From: a virus
Virus record (IMG/VR): IMGVR_UViG_3300027810_000024
Coordinates: 1-38,028 of that record
DNA length: 38,028 bases
Direction: 5' to 3' (one strand)
Below are positions 7,370 through 17,400 of this stretch, one piece after another (positions within the stretch are counted from its first letter, which is position 1; each line of letters opens with the position of its first letter). The translations under genes were made by a program, and so were the position numbers. Under the pieces are notes generated by a model that was given only the letters and a program-made list of their open reading frames with translations, was not told the origin of the DNA and did not search any database.

Positions 7370-7897
7370 TTAACTAGTGGTGTCACTTTCCCAATACTGA
7401 ATTTGGAAGTCTACAGTAAACTCTTCGATAGCATCGTTGGTTTCGTAACTAACGGCAATCTCACTGACGGTAGTAGGGAAACATCCACGGAAGTTATAAG
7501 TTTTTATTGTAGAACCATCACGGTCAAGTTGTTCAATGATCAGGTCTGCTTGATAATCGGTAGGATTATTCAAACCAGTATTTATCTGGTGACCATTCAT
7601 ACCATTCATCCAACGTTCCATAGCATTACGGATTGCGAAATCGGTATCATTGATAATTGTTACTGTCCAAGGTGCAAATATACGGTCACCCGCCATTTTT
7701 AATTGGCGACCTCTGAACGGAACTTCGAACACTCCCATTTCTGAAGCAGGTAACGCTGCCGTCTTACACAAGAAGGATGTAAGTTCTACATCTCCCCCCG
7801 CATAGCCAGGAAAGTTGATGGTTGCTTTGAAGAGGTTGGGACGTGCGCCCCCGCCTCTTAGTTTTGATTTAAAATCGTCTACGCCTAAAATTGCCAT
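7370..7897 (-). CDS. gp19: Tail tube protein (gp19 homologue)
   Basis: 175 aa against 163 in T4. It polymerises as hexameric rings that form the inner tail tube. Family features include DDFKSKLRGGGARPNLFKATINFPG near the start, CKTAALPASEMGVFEVPFRGRQLKMAGDR (about residues 44-72) and MERWMNGMNGH (about 92-102). The ribosome site AAGGAGT is strong, in line with high demand. It is separated from the sheath gene by 13 nt and followed by a partial terminator. Confidence 0.97.
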   Translation of the reverse strand: MAILGVDDFKSKLRGGGARPNLFKATINFPGYAGGDVELTSFLCKTAALPASEMGVFEVPFRGRQLKMAGDRIFAPWTVTIINDTDFAIRNAMERWMNGMNGHQINTGLNNPTDYQADLIIEQLDRDGSTIKTYNFRGCFPTTVSEIAVSYETNDAIEEFTVDFQIQYWESDTTS

Positions 7898-7910
7898 TTC
7901 TCAATACTCC

Positions 7911-9764
7911 TTATACTGTGCCAACTATTTCTTCAAACTCGACACCAGTTCTAACTGCAACAAAATTCAATGTTACGTAGTTAATAGAACGAGCGGGTTT
8001 GATGAAGATAGAAGCTATGAATTCATTACGTGAGGTAACTGCTGGAGTGTTGTTCGTCTCGTCACAGATTACTCGGAAGTCCGTGATACCACGTCTACCT
8101 TGAATCTCACGAAGGAACGGTTCAACGATGTTAACAAACTCAGCACGAGTAAACTCGTCATTGAATTCAAACATTACGTTGCGACCAGCAATTGCAATTG
8201 CACGTTCTATACCTAGGAACAATCTACGAACGTTAATGCGATCAAACGCACTTGGACGTGACATATTTGTCTTATCACCGAAGAGCATAACACCTTCGCC
8301 TGGGATATTTGCGATTGGGTTAATACCAACCTTGTACAATGCATCTCTTTCTGCTTTAGTCGGAGATACTACGATGTCGGTAATACCAAGGTAACGACCA
8401 CGTCTAGAACCAGCAGGACTGAACCAAGGTGCAGCGACTAAGTCGGTTGCAGCCATAAGACCAGCAGTGGAAGATGCAGCAGGAATCTTAATATACTTAT
8501 CGTTGTACTTATCAAATACTTTGATGTAGTTGTTATCTTGTATAGCGTAAGATGACTTAGTGTATAGGTTACCGTTAGTAAGGATAGCAGCGTTAGTACC
8601 AGTAGTGACTACAGCAGTACGAGAAGGTGATGCAACAGCAACACAATCCTTACGTAGTTCAGCAGTAGCGATTAGGTCATTTACGACAGTAGTAGCCGAT
8701 GCATTGGAGATTGATTCGGGTGCAATTAAGAAGTCAACTTCGATGTTGTCAACGTCTTCGAACTTGTCGTATCCACGAAGAACGTCATCAGTTCCAAGGG
8801 AAGCAGAAGTGATACCACTGTTGAACGACCATGTGCTTTGAGCACTGTCGAAACTACGACCATTAAATGCGGCACCATTCATTGCTGGGGCACTAAGGGT
8901 TGCGAAGTCTGCGGTAGATACGGCAGAGGTGCCCCAATTACCAACTCCATTACGGGCTGTTATTGCAGCGGCATTACCTGCACCAACGAAATCGTTTGAT
9001 CCGTTAGCAGAGTCTGCGTGGAATGCACCTGCATAAATCCAAGCAGAACGATCCTTTAGAACGTCTACATAGTAGTTTGATGTTCCGTCAGGAGATTTTG
9101 CGTTGGAAGCAACAGATAGGTACGGGAACGTCTCAAGGACAGTTCCAGCAGTTCCAGAGATGTCACCAGTTTCGTCAATAACCGCAATGTGGATTTCATC
9201 GTTCAGTGCGCCAATACTAGTAGCGAAAGGAGATGTACCAGTTGGGCCATCGAACGAACCTTTATAAGCCCAAGCATCGAAGATAGTCTTAGCTCTGGCA
9301 GTGTTACTACTACCTGCCGTATCTACTCCTATAAGAGAAACTTTAAGAGAGTTACCTAGTGCGCCAGGATATTTCGCAATAAAAACACCATCAGAACTAT
9401 CTATAGATAGTGCGTCAAGTGCGTCTCGGTTATTGACCGTCTGTGCGGTCAACGAGCCAAGACTAGCGTGGTTCGCAACAGCGTTAACGCCGTCACTGTC
9501 CTGTTCACGTACTACGTACATTGAATTGGAGTATCTTAAAAAATATGCAGCAGAGTGAAAATCTACCGAGTTTGCGTCAGTTGGTGCGCTGAATGTGCTT
9601 ACTAAACCAGTCTCATCCGAGATTAGTGTTGCAACACCTACAGGGCCCCATCCGAAGTTTCCTACGATTGCACCAGTAGAGGTTTGAACATTGGGGACTA
9701 CGCCCGTCAGGTCAATTTCCTTTACGGTTACCGCAGGAGAAGCAGAGGGTGTAAAAAGAGCCAT
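7911..9764 (-). CDS. gp18: Contractile tail sheath protein (gp18 homologue)
   Basis: 617 aa against 659 in T4. The N-terminus (SPAVTVKEIDLTGVVPNVQTS, GNFGWGPVG) is a conserved sheath start. The C-terminal third (ILFGDKTNMS-like block FGDKTNMSRPSAFDRINVRRLFLGIE, then FRVICDETNNTP and a final beta-rich tail) is the conserved polymerising core. The middle part is a variable, surface-exposed insertion. It has its own late promoter and an 87-nt leader with a hairpin. Ribosome site AAGGAT precedes the ATG. Confidence 0.96.
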   Translation of the reverse strand: MALFTPSASPAVTVKEIDLTGVVPNVQTSTGAIVGNFGWGPVGVATLISDETGLVSTFSAPTDANSVDFHSAAYFLRYSNSMYVVREQDSDGVNAVANHASLGSLTAQTVNNRDALDALSIDSSDGVFIAKYPGALGNSLKVSLIGVDTAGSSNTARAKTIFDAWAYKGSFDGPTGTSPFATSIGALNDEIHIAVIDETGDISGTAGTVLETFPYLSVASNAKSPDGTSNYYVDVLKDRSAWIYAGAFHADSANGSNDFVGAGNAAAITARNGVGNWGTSAVSTADFATLSAPAMNGAAFNGRSFDSAQSTWSFNSGITSASLGTDDVLRGYDKFEDVDNIEVDFLIAPESISNASATTVVNDLIATAELRKDCVAVASPSRTAVVTTGTNAAILTNGNLYTKSSYAIQDNNYIKVFDKYNDKYIKIPAASSTAGLMAATDLVAAPWFSPAGSRRGRYLGITDIVVSPTKAERDALYKVGINPIANIPGEGVMLFGDKTNMSRPSAFDRINVRRLFLGIERAIAIAGRNVMFEFNDEFTRAEFVNIVEPFLREIQGRRGITDFRVICDETNNTPAVTSRNEFIASIFIKPARSINYVTLNFVAVRTGVEFEEIVGTV

Positions 9765-9808
9765 AACTTTATCCTTTCGTTTTTTATCTAATTATAAGTT
9801 AACATAAT

Positions 9809-9824
9809 ACGGTGCGAACACCGT
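9809..9824 (-). other. Hairpin in the sheath mRNA leader
   Basis: ACGGTG / CACCGT form a 6-bp stem closed by TTCG on the minus strand. It lies between the late promoter and the gp18 start. No T-run follows, so a terminator is unlikely. A 5' stabilising hairpin for an abundant message is plausible. Confidence 0.5.
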
Positions 9825-9851
9825 CATTATTAACGGTAGTTTCAATACATT

Positions 9852-9859
9852 TATTTATA
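9852..9859 (-). promoter_or_regulatory. T4-type late promoter box, sheath gene
   Basis: Exact TATAAATA on the minus strand, 87 nt upstream of the gp18 ATG and outside any coding sequence. It drives 18 and 19. Confidence 0.85.
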
Positions 9860-9883
9860 AGAATTGTTATTTAAAGAAAGTGC

Positions 9884-9912
9884 TTGACAAATTGTGTAAA
9901 ATAGTGTATAAT
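9884..9912 (+). promoter_or_regulatory. Consensus sigma70 promoter pointing into the terminase gene
   Basis: TTGACA (9884-9889), a spacer of exactly 17 nt, and TATAAT (9907-9912), with AT-rich sequence upstream. It is the only perfect -35/-10 pair noticed. Transcription would begin near 9919 and run antisense to the terminase gene, whose stop is at 9947. No plausible rightward ORF with a start codon and ribosome site follows. Confidence 0.8.
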
Positions 9913-9946
9913 CCTAGCTGTTCAGGGGAAAGCTGAATACCCTTAG

Positions 9947-11557
9947 TTACCACTGAGTTCCACCTTCGAATGTGTGCCATCCTCTAGATGTGTCTTCGTC
10001 ATCAATAACATCATCTAATCCATTATCAATGAAACCAACTGGTGGTACGTCATCGTCAATCTCTTTCATCTTCCTTGCAAACATCATCTCTTTAAGATTA
10101 ATGTCTGTCATGTCAGCAAAGAACTGTGACGTTACGAAGTATCCGAACATAACAAGATTCATCATCAGGTCATCGTGGTTACCATCAGATGCTTCGTATG
10201 ACTGACCTCTTGAAGTAAAGGTTGATATCTCCATGATGGTATTCTCATCAACGATACTCAACTTCTTCTCTTCTAGTATATCCTTGATAGAAGAACAACC
10301 AAGTCTCTTGGTCTTCCTATTTATCTCTATGCCAATTCGGTCTGCCTTGACTGCGGACTCCATATGAAGGTTCTCATACTCTAGGTCTTGATACAGTCCA
10401 TTACACACAACCGTACCTTGGTCGTTTGATTCAACAACAACATATGCCTCATTGTAGAAATTTGCATACTTATATATAATATTAGGAAAGAGTAATGGAG
10501 AAATAGTATTATTGCGATAGACGGCAACCTGTTTGAAAGGTCTTGTGCTAATGTCGATTACGTTAAACGTAGAATAATCTTGACCTCTTCCTTTTGATAC
10601 GTCCACACACATAACATATTCGTGTTCTTGTTCTGGATTGTCATATATTAAGAAGTCACCCCCTTCACGATGAGACGAAGGGTTTGATGCACGAAACCCC
10701 AATAGTGTCTCGGCATTAATTAGGGTGTCACCTGTTCCAAAGAAAGTATTGCCAAATTCTTGGTCAAACTGTAATTGGGATGTATTACCTATCGTCTGTT
10801 TCTTCCATGCCTCGTCTCGGCCCGGCACATCATACCAGTTCACTGTAAACGGAATGAAGTCATTTACCTTCTGTACCGCACCTTCCCATATCTTATGGAA
10901 CGTATTACCGATACCATTTGCGGTAGATGTAATGATAACCTTAGTATCTTTACCCGCAGAGATAACAGGATAGGTAGAAGTGTAGAACTCATTTGCACGT
11001 TCAACAAACGCAAACTCATCTAGGAACAATAGGTTAACCGACATACCACGAATAGAACTACCAGAGGTAGATGCGGCAATGATACGTGAGTTGTTACTGA
11101 ATTCGATAGAACCCTTGTTGAGTGCCTTAGTTCCTGGCTGAAGGAAGAACGGAAGGTTCTCCAACATGAGTGTGACACGACCCAACATCTCCCTTGCAGT
11201 AGAACCTTTGTTCGCAAGTACAGCAATGACCTTCTCACTGTGGAAGACCGCAAACCAGAGTATGTAACCAACCGAACTGATTGATTTACCTGACTGTCTA
11301 CACGCAAGTACGATAGAGAATCGGTTGTTATTGAAGTGGTCAAACATCGTCTCTTGATATGGATACAAGTCAAACGGCACTAACCCGTCATCCAGAGAGA
11401 TTACTTTTAGATAATTCTTACAGAAGTATACAGGGTCACTCGAACACTTTAAGTATTCTTTGATTTCCCATTCGGTAAAACTATGTTGAACTCCATCACG
11501 CTTAACATTAATGTTACCTAGATAGGATTCATTCCTGTTCGGGGTTGACTTCAACAT
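9947..11557 (-). CDS. gp17: Terminase large subunit (gp17 homologue)
   Basis: 536 aa against 610 in T4. It is the ATP-driven packaging motor and headful nuclease. Walker A is ACRQSGKS (residues 85-92), Walker B is LLFLDE (176-181, Asp180 and Glu181), and the coupling motif is TSTANG (210-215). The RNase H-like nuclease follows, with expected metal ligands Asp319 (CVDVSKG), Glu377 (VVVESND) and the HDD at 461-463. All key residues are present and no intron or homing insertion is seen. The start overlaps gp16 by 29 nt. A sigma70 promoter just beyond the stop codon fires antisense into this gene. Confidence 0.97.
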   Translation of the reverse strand: MLKSTPNRNESYLGNINVKRDGVQHSFTEWEIKEYLKCSSDPVYFCKNYLKVISLDDGLVPFDLYPYQETMFDHFNNNRFSIVLACRQSGKSISSVGYILWFAVFHSEKVIAVLANKGSTAREMLGRVTLMLENLPFFLQPGTKALNKGSIEFSNNSRIIAASTSGSSIRGMSVNLLFLDEFAFVERANEFYTSTYPVISAGKDTKVIITSTANGIGNTFHKIWEGAVQKVNDFIPFTVNWYDVPGRDEAWKKQTIGNTSQLQFDQEFGNTFFGTGDTLINAETLLGFRASNPSSHREGGDFLIYDNPEQEHEYVMCVDVSKGRGQDYSTFNVIDISTRPFKQVAVYRNNTISPLLFPNIIYKYANFYNEAYVVVESNDQGTVVCNGLYQDLEYENLHMESAVKADRIGIEINRKTKRLGCSSIKDILEEKKLSIVDENTIMEISTFTSRGQSYEASDGNHDDLMMNLVMFGYFVTSQFFADMTDINLKEMMFARKMKEIDDDVPPVGFIDNGLDDVIDDEDTSRGWHTFEGGTQW

Positions 11558-11900
11558 CTATTATGGTATCCACTTGTTTTTCATTCTGTATAAGTCGTTG
11601 TAGGTCTGTAGTAGTTCCTACGAACAGGTTATTGGTAGTTGTACCACCAATTTGTTTGGGTTCATCGGTCTGGTTGATTTCCTTGTGTTTCTTATTCAAG
11701 TCCATCAGTTTGTCAGTGACATCTGCCATGTTCTTCATCATACCAGATAGTACTTCAAAAGCACGGGGGTGTTCACTCTCACGTGCCACCTCAATCATCA
11801 ACTCCATACTCTCCTTACCCTTCTCGATTATATCGCGATAGGTTTCACGGGAGGTAGTATAGTCATCTTTGATATTCTTATCGTTACTTGTATCACTCAT
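11529..11900 (-). CDS. gp16: Terminase small subunit (gp16 homologue)
   Basis: 123 aa, shorter than the 164 aa of T4. It is mostly helical: an N-terminal region (TSRETYRDIIEKGKESMELMIEVARESEHPRAFEVLSGMMKNMADVTDKLMDLNKKHKEI compositionally) that should form the oligomerising coiled coil, then a disordered Gly/Thr/Asn stretch and an acidic end. The 'ESEHPRAFEVL' motif is typical of T4-type small terminases. It stimulates gp17 and helps recognise DNA for packaging. It sits 3 nt after gp15 and overlaps gp17 by 29 nt. Confidence 0.92.
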   Translation of the reverse strand: MSDTSNDKNIKDDYTTSRETYRDIIEKGKESMELMIEVARESEHPRAFEVLSGMMKNMADVTDKLMDLNKKHKEINQTDEPKQIGGTTTNNLFVGTTTDLQRLIQNEKQVDTIIDVEVNPEQE

Positions 11901-11903
11901 ATA

Positions 11904-12683
11904 TTATCCACTGCTATCCAAGTCTACTGTAGTAAATCCATAGTCACTGTCCGCAGCAACACTAGATGGATTCGGAGTAATCTTCTGCGTCTTGAGATAT
12001 GTGTCACTGTCCCGTAATCCAGTTTCTTGTAAGAAGAAGTTGTTTCGGACATCACGAATAATCTCACCAGTCCCTTCGGGCCCATATAACGCAATTTTCA
12101 TTTCGAAGTCTAATGTATATATAATAGTCCTACGTTGTTCTATCGAACCCTCGTAATCATCTTGGAAGGTTATGCCCGACATAGAGATAGGAACATCTTC
12201 GGTTAGTGTAGGAATATCTGCAAAGGGTTTAATCGTTGCGGTGTACTGTGGTGCAAAATATGGTAGAATCTGTTCAACAAGTTGTAACGCATCGTCCTGC
12301 GACTTTGCATAGATGTTTAACTGAAACGAGATTGTATACGGAGTAGATGTGTAAATCTTCTGTCGTTTAGTTATCTCATTACTTGCTTTAGAGATTTTGT
12401 TTACCTTGGGTAACTGTCGTGACGGGTCATATGCCATGTTTGTAATCTCAAACGACATACGAGGTAACTTAATAGCAACCCTACGTTCTGCATCCTCACC
12501 CTTACTCATCTCATCCAAACGTGAGATGAAGTTTCTCTTTGGTGCATATGACAGAGGTACTTTAACCTGTGATACTGTCTCCCCCGCACTATTGTGACGG
12601 AGGACGTGTAGGTTGTTGAACATCGACCCAAATACAGATACCGCAGTTCTTACTCTCTTATGATAAAACCATGTTCCAAACAT
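11904..12683 (-). CDS. gp15: Tail sheath stabiliser/completion protein (gp15 homologue)
   Basis: 259 aa against 272 in T4. The N-terminus (MFGTWFYHKRVRTAVSVFGSMFNNLHV) and the following VPLSYAPKRNFISRLDE and LPRMSFEITNMAYD blocks are hallmarks of the family. The hexamer caps the tail end and joins it to the neck. It starts within TAATG at the gp14 stop, so translation is probably coupled. Confidence 0.96.
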   Translation of the reverse strand: MFGTWFYHKRVRTAVSVFGSMFNNLHVLRHNSAGETVSQVKVPLSYAPKRNFISRLDEMSKGEDAERRVAIKLPRMSFEITNMAYDPSRQLPKVNKISKASNEITKRQKIYTSTPYTISFQLNIYAKSQDDALQLVEQILPYFAPQYTATIKPFADIPTLTEDVPISMSGITFQDDYEGSIEQRRTIIYTLDFEMKIALYGPEGTGEIIRDVRNNFFLQETGLRDSDTYLKTQKITPNPSSVAADSDYGFTTVDLDSSG

Positions 12684-13585
12684 TACAAGTCTCCGAACGG
12701 ATTGGACTCAGAGAAGTCGAGGAAGTCGGCTTCGAAGTCATTAAAGGTTTTGTTCTGTGCGTCTTTCTGAATCTCTTGTAATTCTGCAACAAGAGTAGGT
12801 TTAGCGACCCTACCCGAAGATTGTCCGGTAACCGATCTGCCTGTTACGAAAACATGATACTTACCATCAGTTGCACCTGCGTGTCCGATATGTAAGGTGT
12901 TGTCAGAATCAGTCCAACGAGTAATTTCACCTACCATGTCATATCCAGTGAAAGTCTGCAATACCTGTTCACCAATCGTGAAACTAGTACCAGTTGTGCC
13001 AGCAAGGTTGTTGTATAAACCAGAGGAGTCGAGTGTCAAGGAGTATTGGAATGCACCTTCACCTTCCACCATGTCAATATCAACAACATCAGTATCAAAG
13101 TCTTCGTCACTGTATTCAAACAGTTCACACTGCATACGGAACGTGGGAAGATTTTGTAACTGGAAAAATGGACTCTCAGTCTCTACCTTACGAATCTCGA
13201 AGATAGACTTGGACAATGACAAGAAGATTAGGTCACCTTCACGTGGACGGAAGTTTGCCGTTTCCGCTAGACGTGCACCGACAAGTTGTTTCCATCTCTT
13301 TCTAGAGACGATGAAGTTTGCTTGGTCTCGGAGTTCGATTCCAAATTTGGTGAATAAGTCTCCCTCTCCATCAAACGCTTCGGTGTTCTCGATATACATT
13401 TCTATCTTGTATGCAGAACCAAAACGTGACGGGATGTCATCAAGAAAGATTGAATCCTTGTTAACGATTTCTCGTGGGAGGTAATATACATCCTGTCCAT
13501 ACATCTGGAGGGCTTCAATTATGATGTCCTCGTAGACGTTTTGTTCAGAACGAACACCTTGTTTGAAATACGGGTTCGTTGCCAT
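12683..13585 (-). CDS. gp14: Neck protein (gp14 homologue)
   Basis: 300 aa against 256 in T4. The N-terminus (NPYFKQGVRSEQNVYEDIIIEALQMYGQDVYYLPRE) is strongly diagnostic. IEMYIEN and QANFIVSRKRW follow as in the family. With gp13 it completes the head-tail connector after packaging. The extra length lies in the C-terminal half, which includes a Gly-rich linker region around residue 230. It is separated by 4 nt from gp13. Confidence 0.95.
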   Translation of the reverse strand: MATNPYFKQGVRSEQNVYEDIIIEALQMYGQDVYYLPREIVNKDSIFLDDIPSRFGSAYKIEMYIENTEAFDGEGDLFTKFGIELRDQANFIVSRKRWKQLVGARLAETANFRPREGDLIFLSLSKSIFEIRKVETESPFFQLQNLPTFRMQCELFEYSDEDFDTDVVDIDMVEGEGAFQYSLTLDSSGLYNNLAGTTGTSFTIGEQVLQTFTGYDMVGEITRWTDSDNTLHIGHAGATDGKYHVFVTGRSVTGQSSGRVAKPTLVAELQEIQKDAQNKTFNDFEADFLDFSESNPFGDL

Positions 13586-13589
13586 TATG

Positions 13590-14390
13590 TTATCCTACAA
13601 AGAAGTCTGGTGGGGTATCATACTCATTATATATGCGTTGACGAATAACTTCGATTTCCGATTTGGCATCTTCGTAAATTTGTCTACCATTAAGTTGAAC
13701 ACCGCCAGGCAGTACCATTCCTTCAAACTTAATAAGGTTTGCACCCCACTGTTCTTTTATGAGTGCGGTTGCGTATTCTTTCAGGAATATATTATTATAT
13801 AGTTTACCATTAGCGTTGGCACTTGTCGCAACATACATTTCAGCCACGATTGATTTACCAGCCTTGAGGTCTCCAGTTCCACCAAGATCACCAAATATCT
13901 GTAAGGCGTTACCCTGTCTTGTCCATTGAATCTGTGGAGTACCCGTCAGTTTCATATCAATGAGACTCAGGTACTGTTGCATTTGTTCGTAACCCGCAAT
14001 GTCAGCCAGACCATTTTGCATACCATGAATATCATTAAGACGCATTTGATATTTAGCGTCCATGAAACTAGTGCTACTAGATGAAGTGTCAAACGGAAGT
14101 ACTCGCAAAATACTCAATATGTCATCTGGGTTTATACCTGACGGTAGTACCCCTTCGTCCAAATCGAAATCAATACTACCTCTAGTTACCATTGCAGCTG
14201 TTATGGTGATTGTAACGTAAATTCGGTAACTACCCTCACCATTGTATTCACCAAACAGTTGTAACGCATCGTTAACACGGTCTTCAATTTGTTCATCGTC
14301 CACGTTGATTTCGATCACGGGGTGTCCCAATCTACGGAGACAGTAATCGACAAACTGGGATCGACTTGTTATTCTATTGTATTGTGACAT
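13590..14390 (-). CDS. gp13: Neck protein (gp13 homologue)
   Basis: 266 aa against 309 in T4. The N-terminus (SRSQFVDYCLRRLGHPVIEINVDDEQIEDRVNDALQ) is the conserved gp13 start. The C-terminal LIKEQWGANLIKFEGMVLPGGVQLNGRQIY is also typical. It is the connector protein binding portal and gp14. TAAGGA about 10 nt before the ATG provides the ribosome site. A GATAAATA near the start deviates from the late promoter box by one base and is not called. Confidence 0.95.
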   Translation of the reverse strand: MSQYNRITSRSQFVDYCLRRLGHPVIEINVDDEQIEDRVNDALQLFGEYNGEGSYRIYVTITITAAMVTRGSIDFDLDEGVLPSGINPDDILSILRVLPFDTSSSSTSFMDAKYQMRLNDIHGMQNGLADIAGYEQMQQYLSLIDMKLTGTPQIQWTRQGNALQIFGDLGGTGDLKAGKSIVAEMYVATSANANGKLYNNIFLKEYATALIKEQWGANLIKFEGMVLPGGVQLNGRQIYEDAKSEIEVIRQRIYNEYDTPPDFFVG

Positions 14391-14404
14391 TTATCTATTT
14401 ATCC

Positions 14405-17400
14405 TTAGTTTAACAACGAACCTGCGTTATTGTATACGTTGATGCGGTAGTGTGCACCGTGTTGTCCATCTAACAAGTCCGCATCCAAACCACTTGAGGC
14501 ACCATCCACTGCTTTGATTGCGGTCAATGTGTCGGCATTTGATCTGTTAGTAAATGTGTACGCACCACTACTTGAGTTGTAAGCAAGTTGACCACTTGCA
14601 CTAAACATTCCTCTAACATTCGCAGAGTCAATATCCATCACACCAGTAGAAGCATTATATGCAAGTCCGTTACGACCTGCGATAGATGCTCTTGCTCTTG
14701 CGTTGGTGTAGTAGAGATTGGTGTTCTCGGCCAAGTTCGCAGTAGTGAATGGACTTAGGTTAATATTATCAACAAAGTCATCTCCGCTTGTTGCGATAGT
14801 AAGATTACCATTACTTGAGTCGTATGTTACCCCAGTGATACCAGATACACCAATCGTTCCTGCACTGTCAACAAAACCATTTGAGTCGATAGTGAGGACA
14901 GGGATTGCAGTTGCGGAACCATATATTCCTGCGGTTACTGTAGTTTGTGCATCACGGTTGACTTCACCAGTGAATATACCACCCGCAAAGTTACCACTCG
15001 CATCACGGGCAATGATTGCAGACCCAGTGTTTGCGGCAGTAGCAGTTGTTGCAGAGTTATTTACCTTACCCGCAGTAGCGATTGTAGCAAGTTTAGTGTC
15101 TACAATTGCGGCATCGGACTTGATATCTGCGTTAATGATTGTGTCTGAAGTAATCGCTGCTGCGATACTGATAGATGAACCACCGTTGAATGAGGTTGCA
15201 GTACCAGTCACATCACCATTGATTGCAATGGTTCTTGCATTCTGTAGGAGTGTTGCGGTAGAGGCATTACCAGTTACCGCACCAGTCAAGGCACCAGTAA
15301 AGGATGCAGCTTCCACATCACCTAGTGCAAAGTTACCACCACTAGTGTTTACGTTTCCTGCGATATCAAGGTCGTATCTATCAAAGAACTTAAACTTAGT
15401 TGCGGATGCATCATAGAACATACCCGCATGAGTAAAGGGTTGTGAACCCGTATTGTAGTTACCAAAGAAACCAAAGTCTTCGTTAAGTGGTGCAGCGGCA
15501 CCTTTCCATACGTCACCACTATCGTGACCGTTGTCTGTACCAACATCTAGAGTAATATTGAAACGAAGTGGAATGTTTGTTAGACCATTAGTCTTTAAGT
15601 TCCAATCAGAGTCTCCACCCGCAGAATCGAATCCTACGTGTTTGAACGCACCAATGCCCGGCCCACCATTCGCAGAGTCAAGACCCCATCGAATGACATC
15701 ACCCGCAGCAGCACTATCCGCATCGTAGATTTGTACAAAGTATGTTTGTGTAACGTCACCCTTATAATGATCCTTAAAGAGTACGTTGTTGACACCTGAG
15801 TCACCAACACGTAGTGCAGTAGTGATTGTGTCACCTTCTTGTACAGAGATAAACTGGTCACCAACCGCAAGAGTGGCAACCGAAGTCTTAGACTCGGAAC
15901 CAAGGATGTTCAAGTTACCTGCGATAGTTACATTACCATCGAATCTTGATACACCATCAACTCGTACTGTTTCAAATACTTCTGCTTTCAGGTCAACCTG
16001 AATACAACCACCTACACCACCACCAGCACCAGCGGAGTCAGCAACAAGTACTGTACCAATCTCAAATGCGTAGTTGGGGAATACTGGGGTGGCAGTTACC
16101 AACTCACCCGCAGAATCAGGGGATACGTGTATTCTATTACCCGCAGAAAATGCCGCAGTGTTAAGACCACCGAACAGACCACGAGTTGTTACGAAACCAA
16201 AGGCACCGTTTGCAATTACGTGTGCAGTAAGACCAAGTGTGTTTTGAACAGTAGAGAACGCATTCGCCCTTCCAAGTGCAATGGTAGGGAAGTCATTGGA
16301 TGCGCCAGATACGTATACTGCCTTACCCTTTGCGATACTAGTACCACTGTTGTTATATACACGAGTAACATCATCTTGAGAAAGTTTTATAGTTATGTCA
16401 GCATTCTGATACGCTAGTGCGTCAGGGCCATTCATGTAGAACAGGTTACCTTCACGCAACGTTGGAACAACCGCACCAGTGTACTCAGAGTTTGACATCT
16501 GCACTAGATTGAATTCAGCACTATCCGCAGTTATTTTTCTATCCGCAACTATGTCCAGAGTTGACCGAACATTATCAAATGTCTCAGATGATGGACGAAC
16601 AAGTGTTTTACCACCAGCACCAGCAGAGTCACCCTTAATAACCCAACCAATCGTGAATGGGAAATCTGAACCAGTAGGTTTTGTTGTTGTAATCTTACCA
16701 GCGGAATCGGGAGATACATAGAGTGTAGCACCCGCAGTGAATCCCGCAGTATTCATATCGTTAACGAAACCAAGTTGTGTAATAAAACCGTGTGCGTTGT
16801 TTACGATGTCGTGTGTTGCAAGACCTATTGCCTTGTAGGTAGTAGCTGAGTTTGCACGAGCAAGTGCTACGGTTGGATGGTCTCCATTGCCAACTTCGGC
16901 ACCAGTAATGTATACCGCAGACCCATTATTAATTTGGGCACCAGAGACGTTCTTAACTTTAACAATGAATTCTTGACCCATGTTAACAGTAACGTCATTT
17001 GCACTAGTTGGATAGTAAGACAATGCTTCTGCAGCACTATCATAGAACATACGACCTTTGGTATAAGCAGGATTTCCGTTAGTGTTTCCGAGGTCTATAA
17101 ATCCGTCAACATCAATATTATTAAATTGTACATTTGAAGTAGTTGCGACTGCCTGTCCGATAGAGATTGCACCACCCGAATAGGTGACACCAGTTCCCGC
17201 ACTAAGATGTGCTCTTACTTCGGTTGCACTTGGGCCAGTATATGTAATGACACCATTTGAATAGGATAGAGAACCATCACCACCAGCATCGGTTACCGAG
17301 AACATTCCCTTAACGTTTGCGGAGTCAATGTTAAACTGACCACCAGACGTTACCGACAAACCTTTGTTTGCGGTTAGATGCGCTCTTACTTCTGTTGCAC

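Noticed and set aside
9972-10205. Rightward ORF of 77 codons behind the sigma70 promoter
   Set aside because: It begins with GTG, lacks a ribosome site and is the mirror of conserved terminase codons; the promoter is better explained as making non-coding antisense RNA.
14396-14404. GATAAATA near the gp13 start as a late promoter
   Set aside because: One base off the box, inside a region that also supplies the ribosome site TAAGGA; similar GATAAATA occurs inside gp19, gp17 and the glycosyltransferase gene without relation to gene starts.
14718-15416. Rightward 232-codon ORF opposite the giant fibre
   Set aside because: Mirror of repeat coding sequence with skewed composition; long antisense ORFs are expected there.
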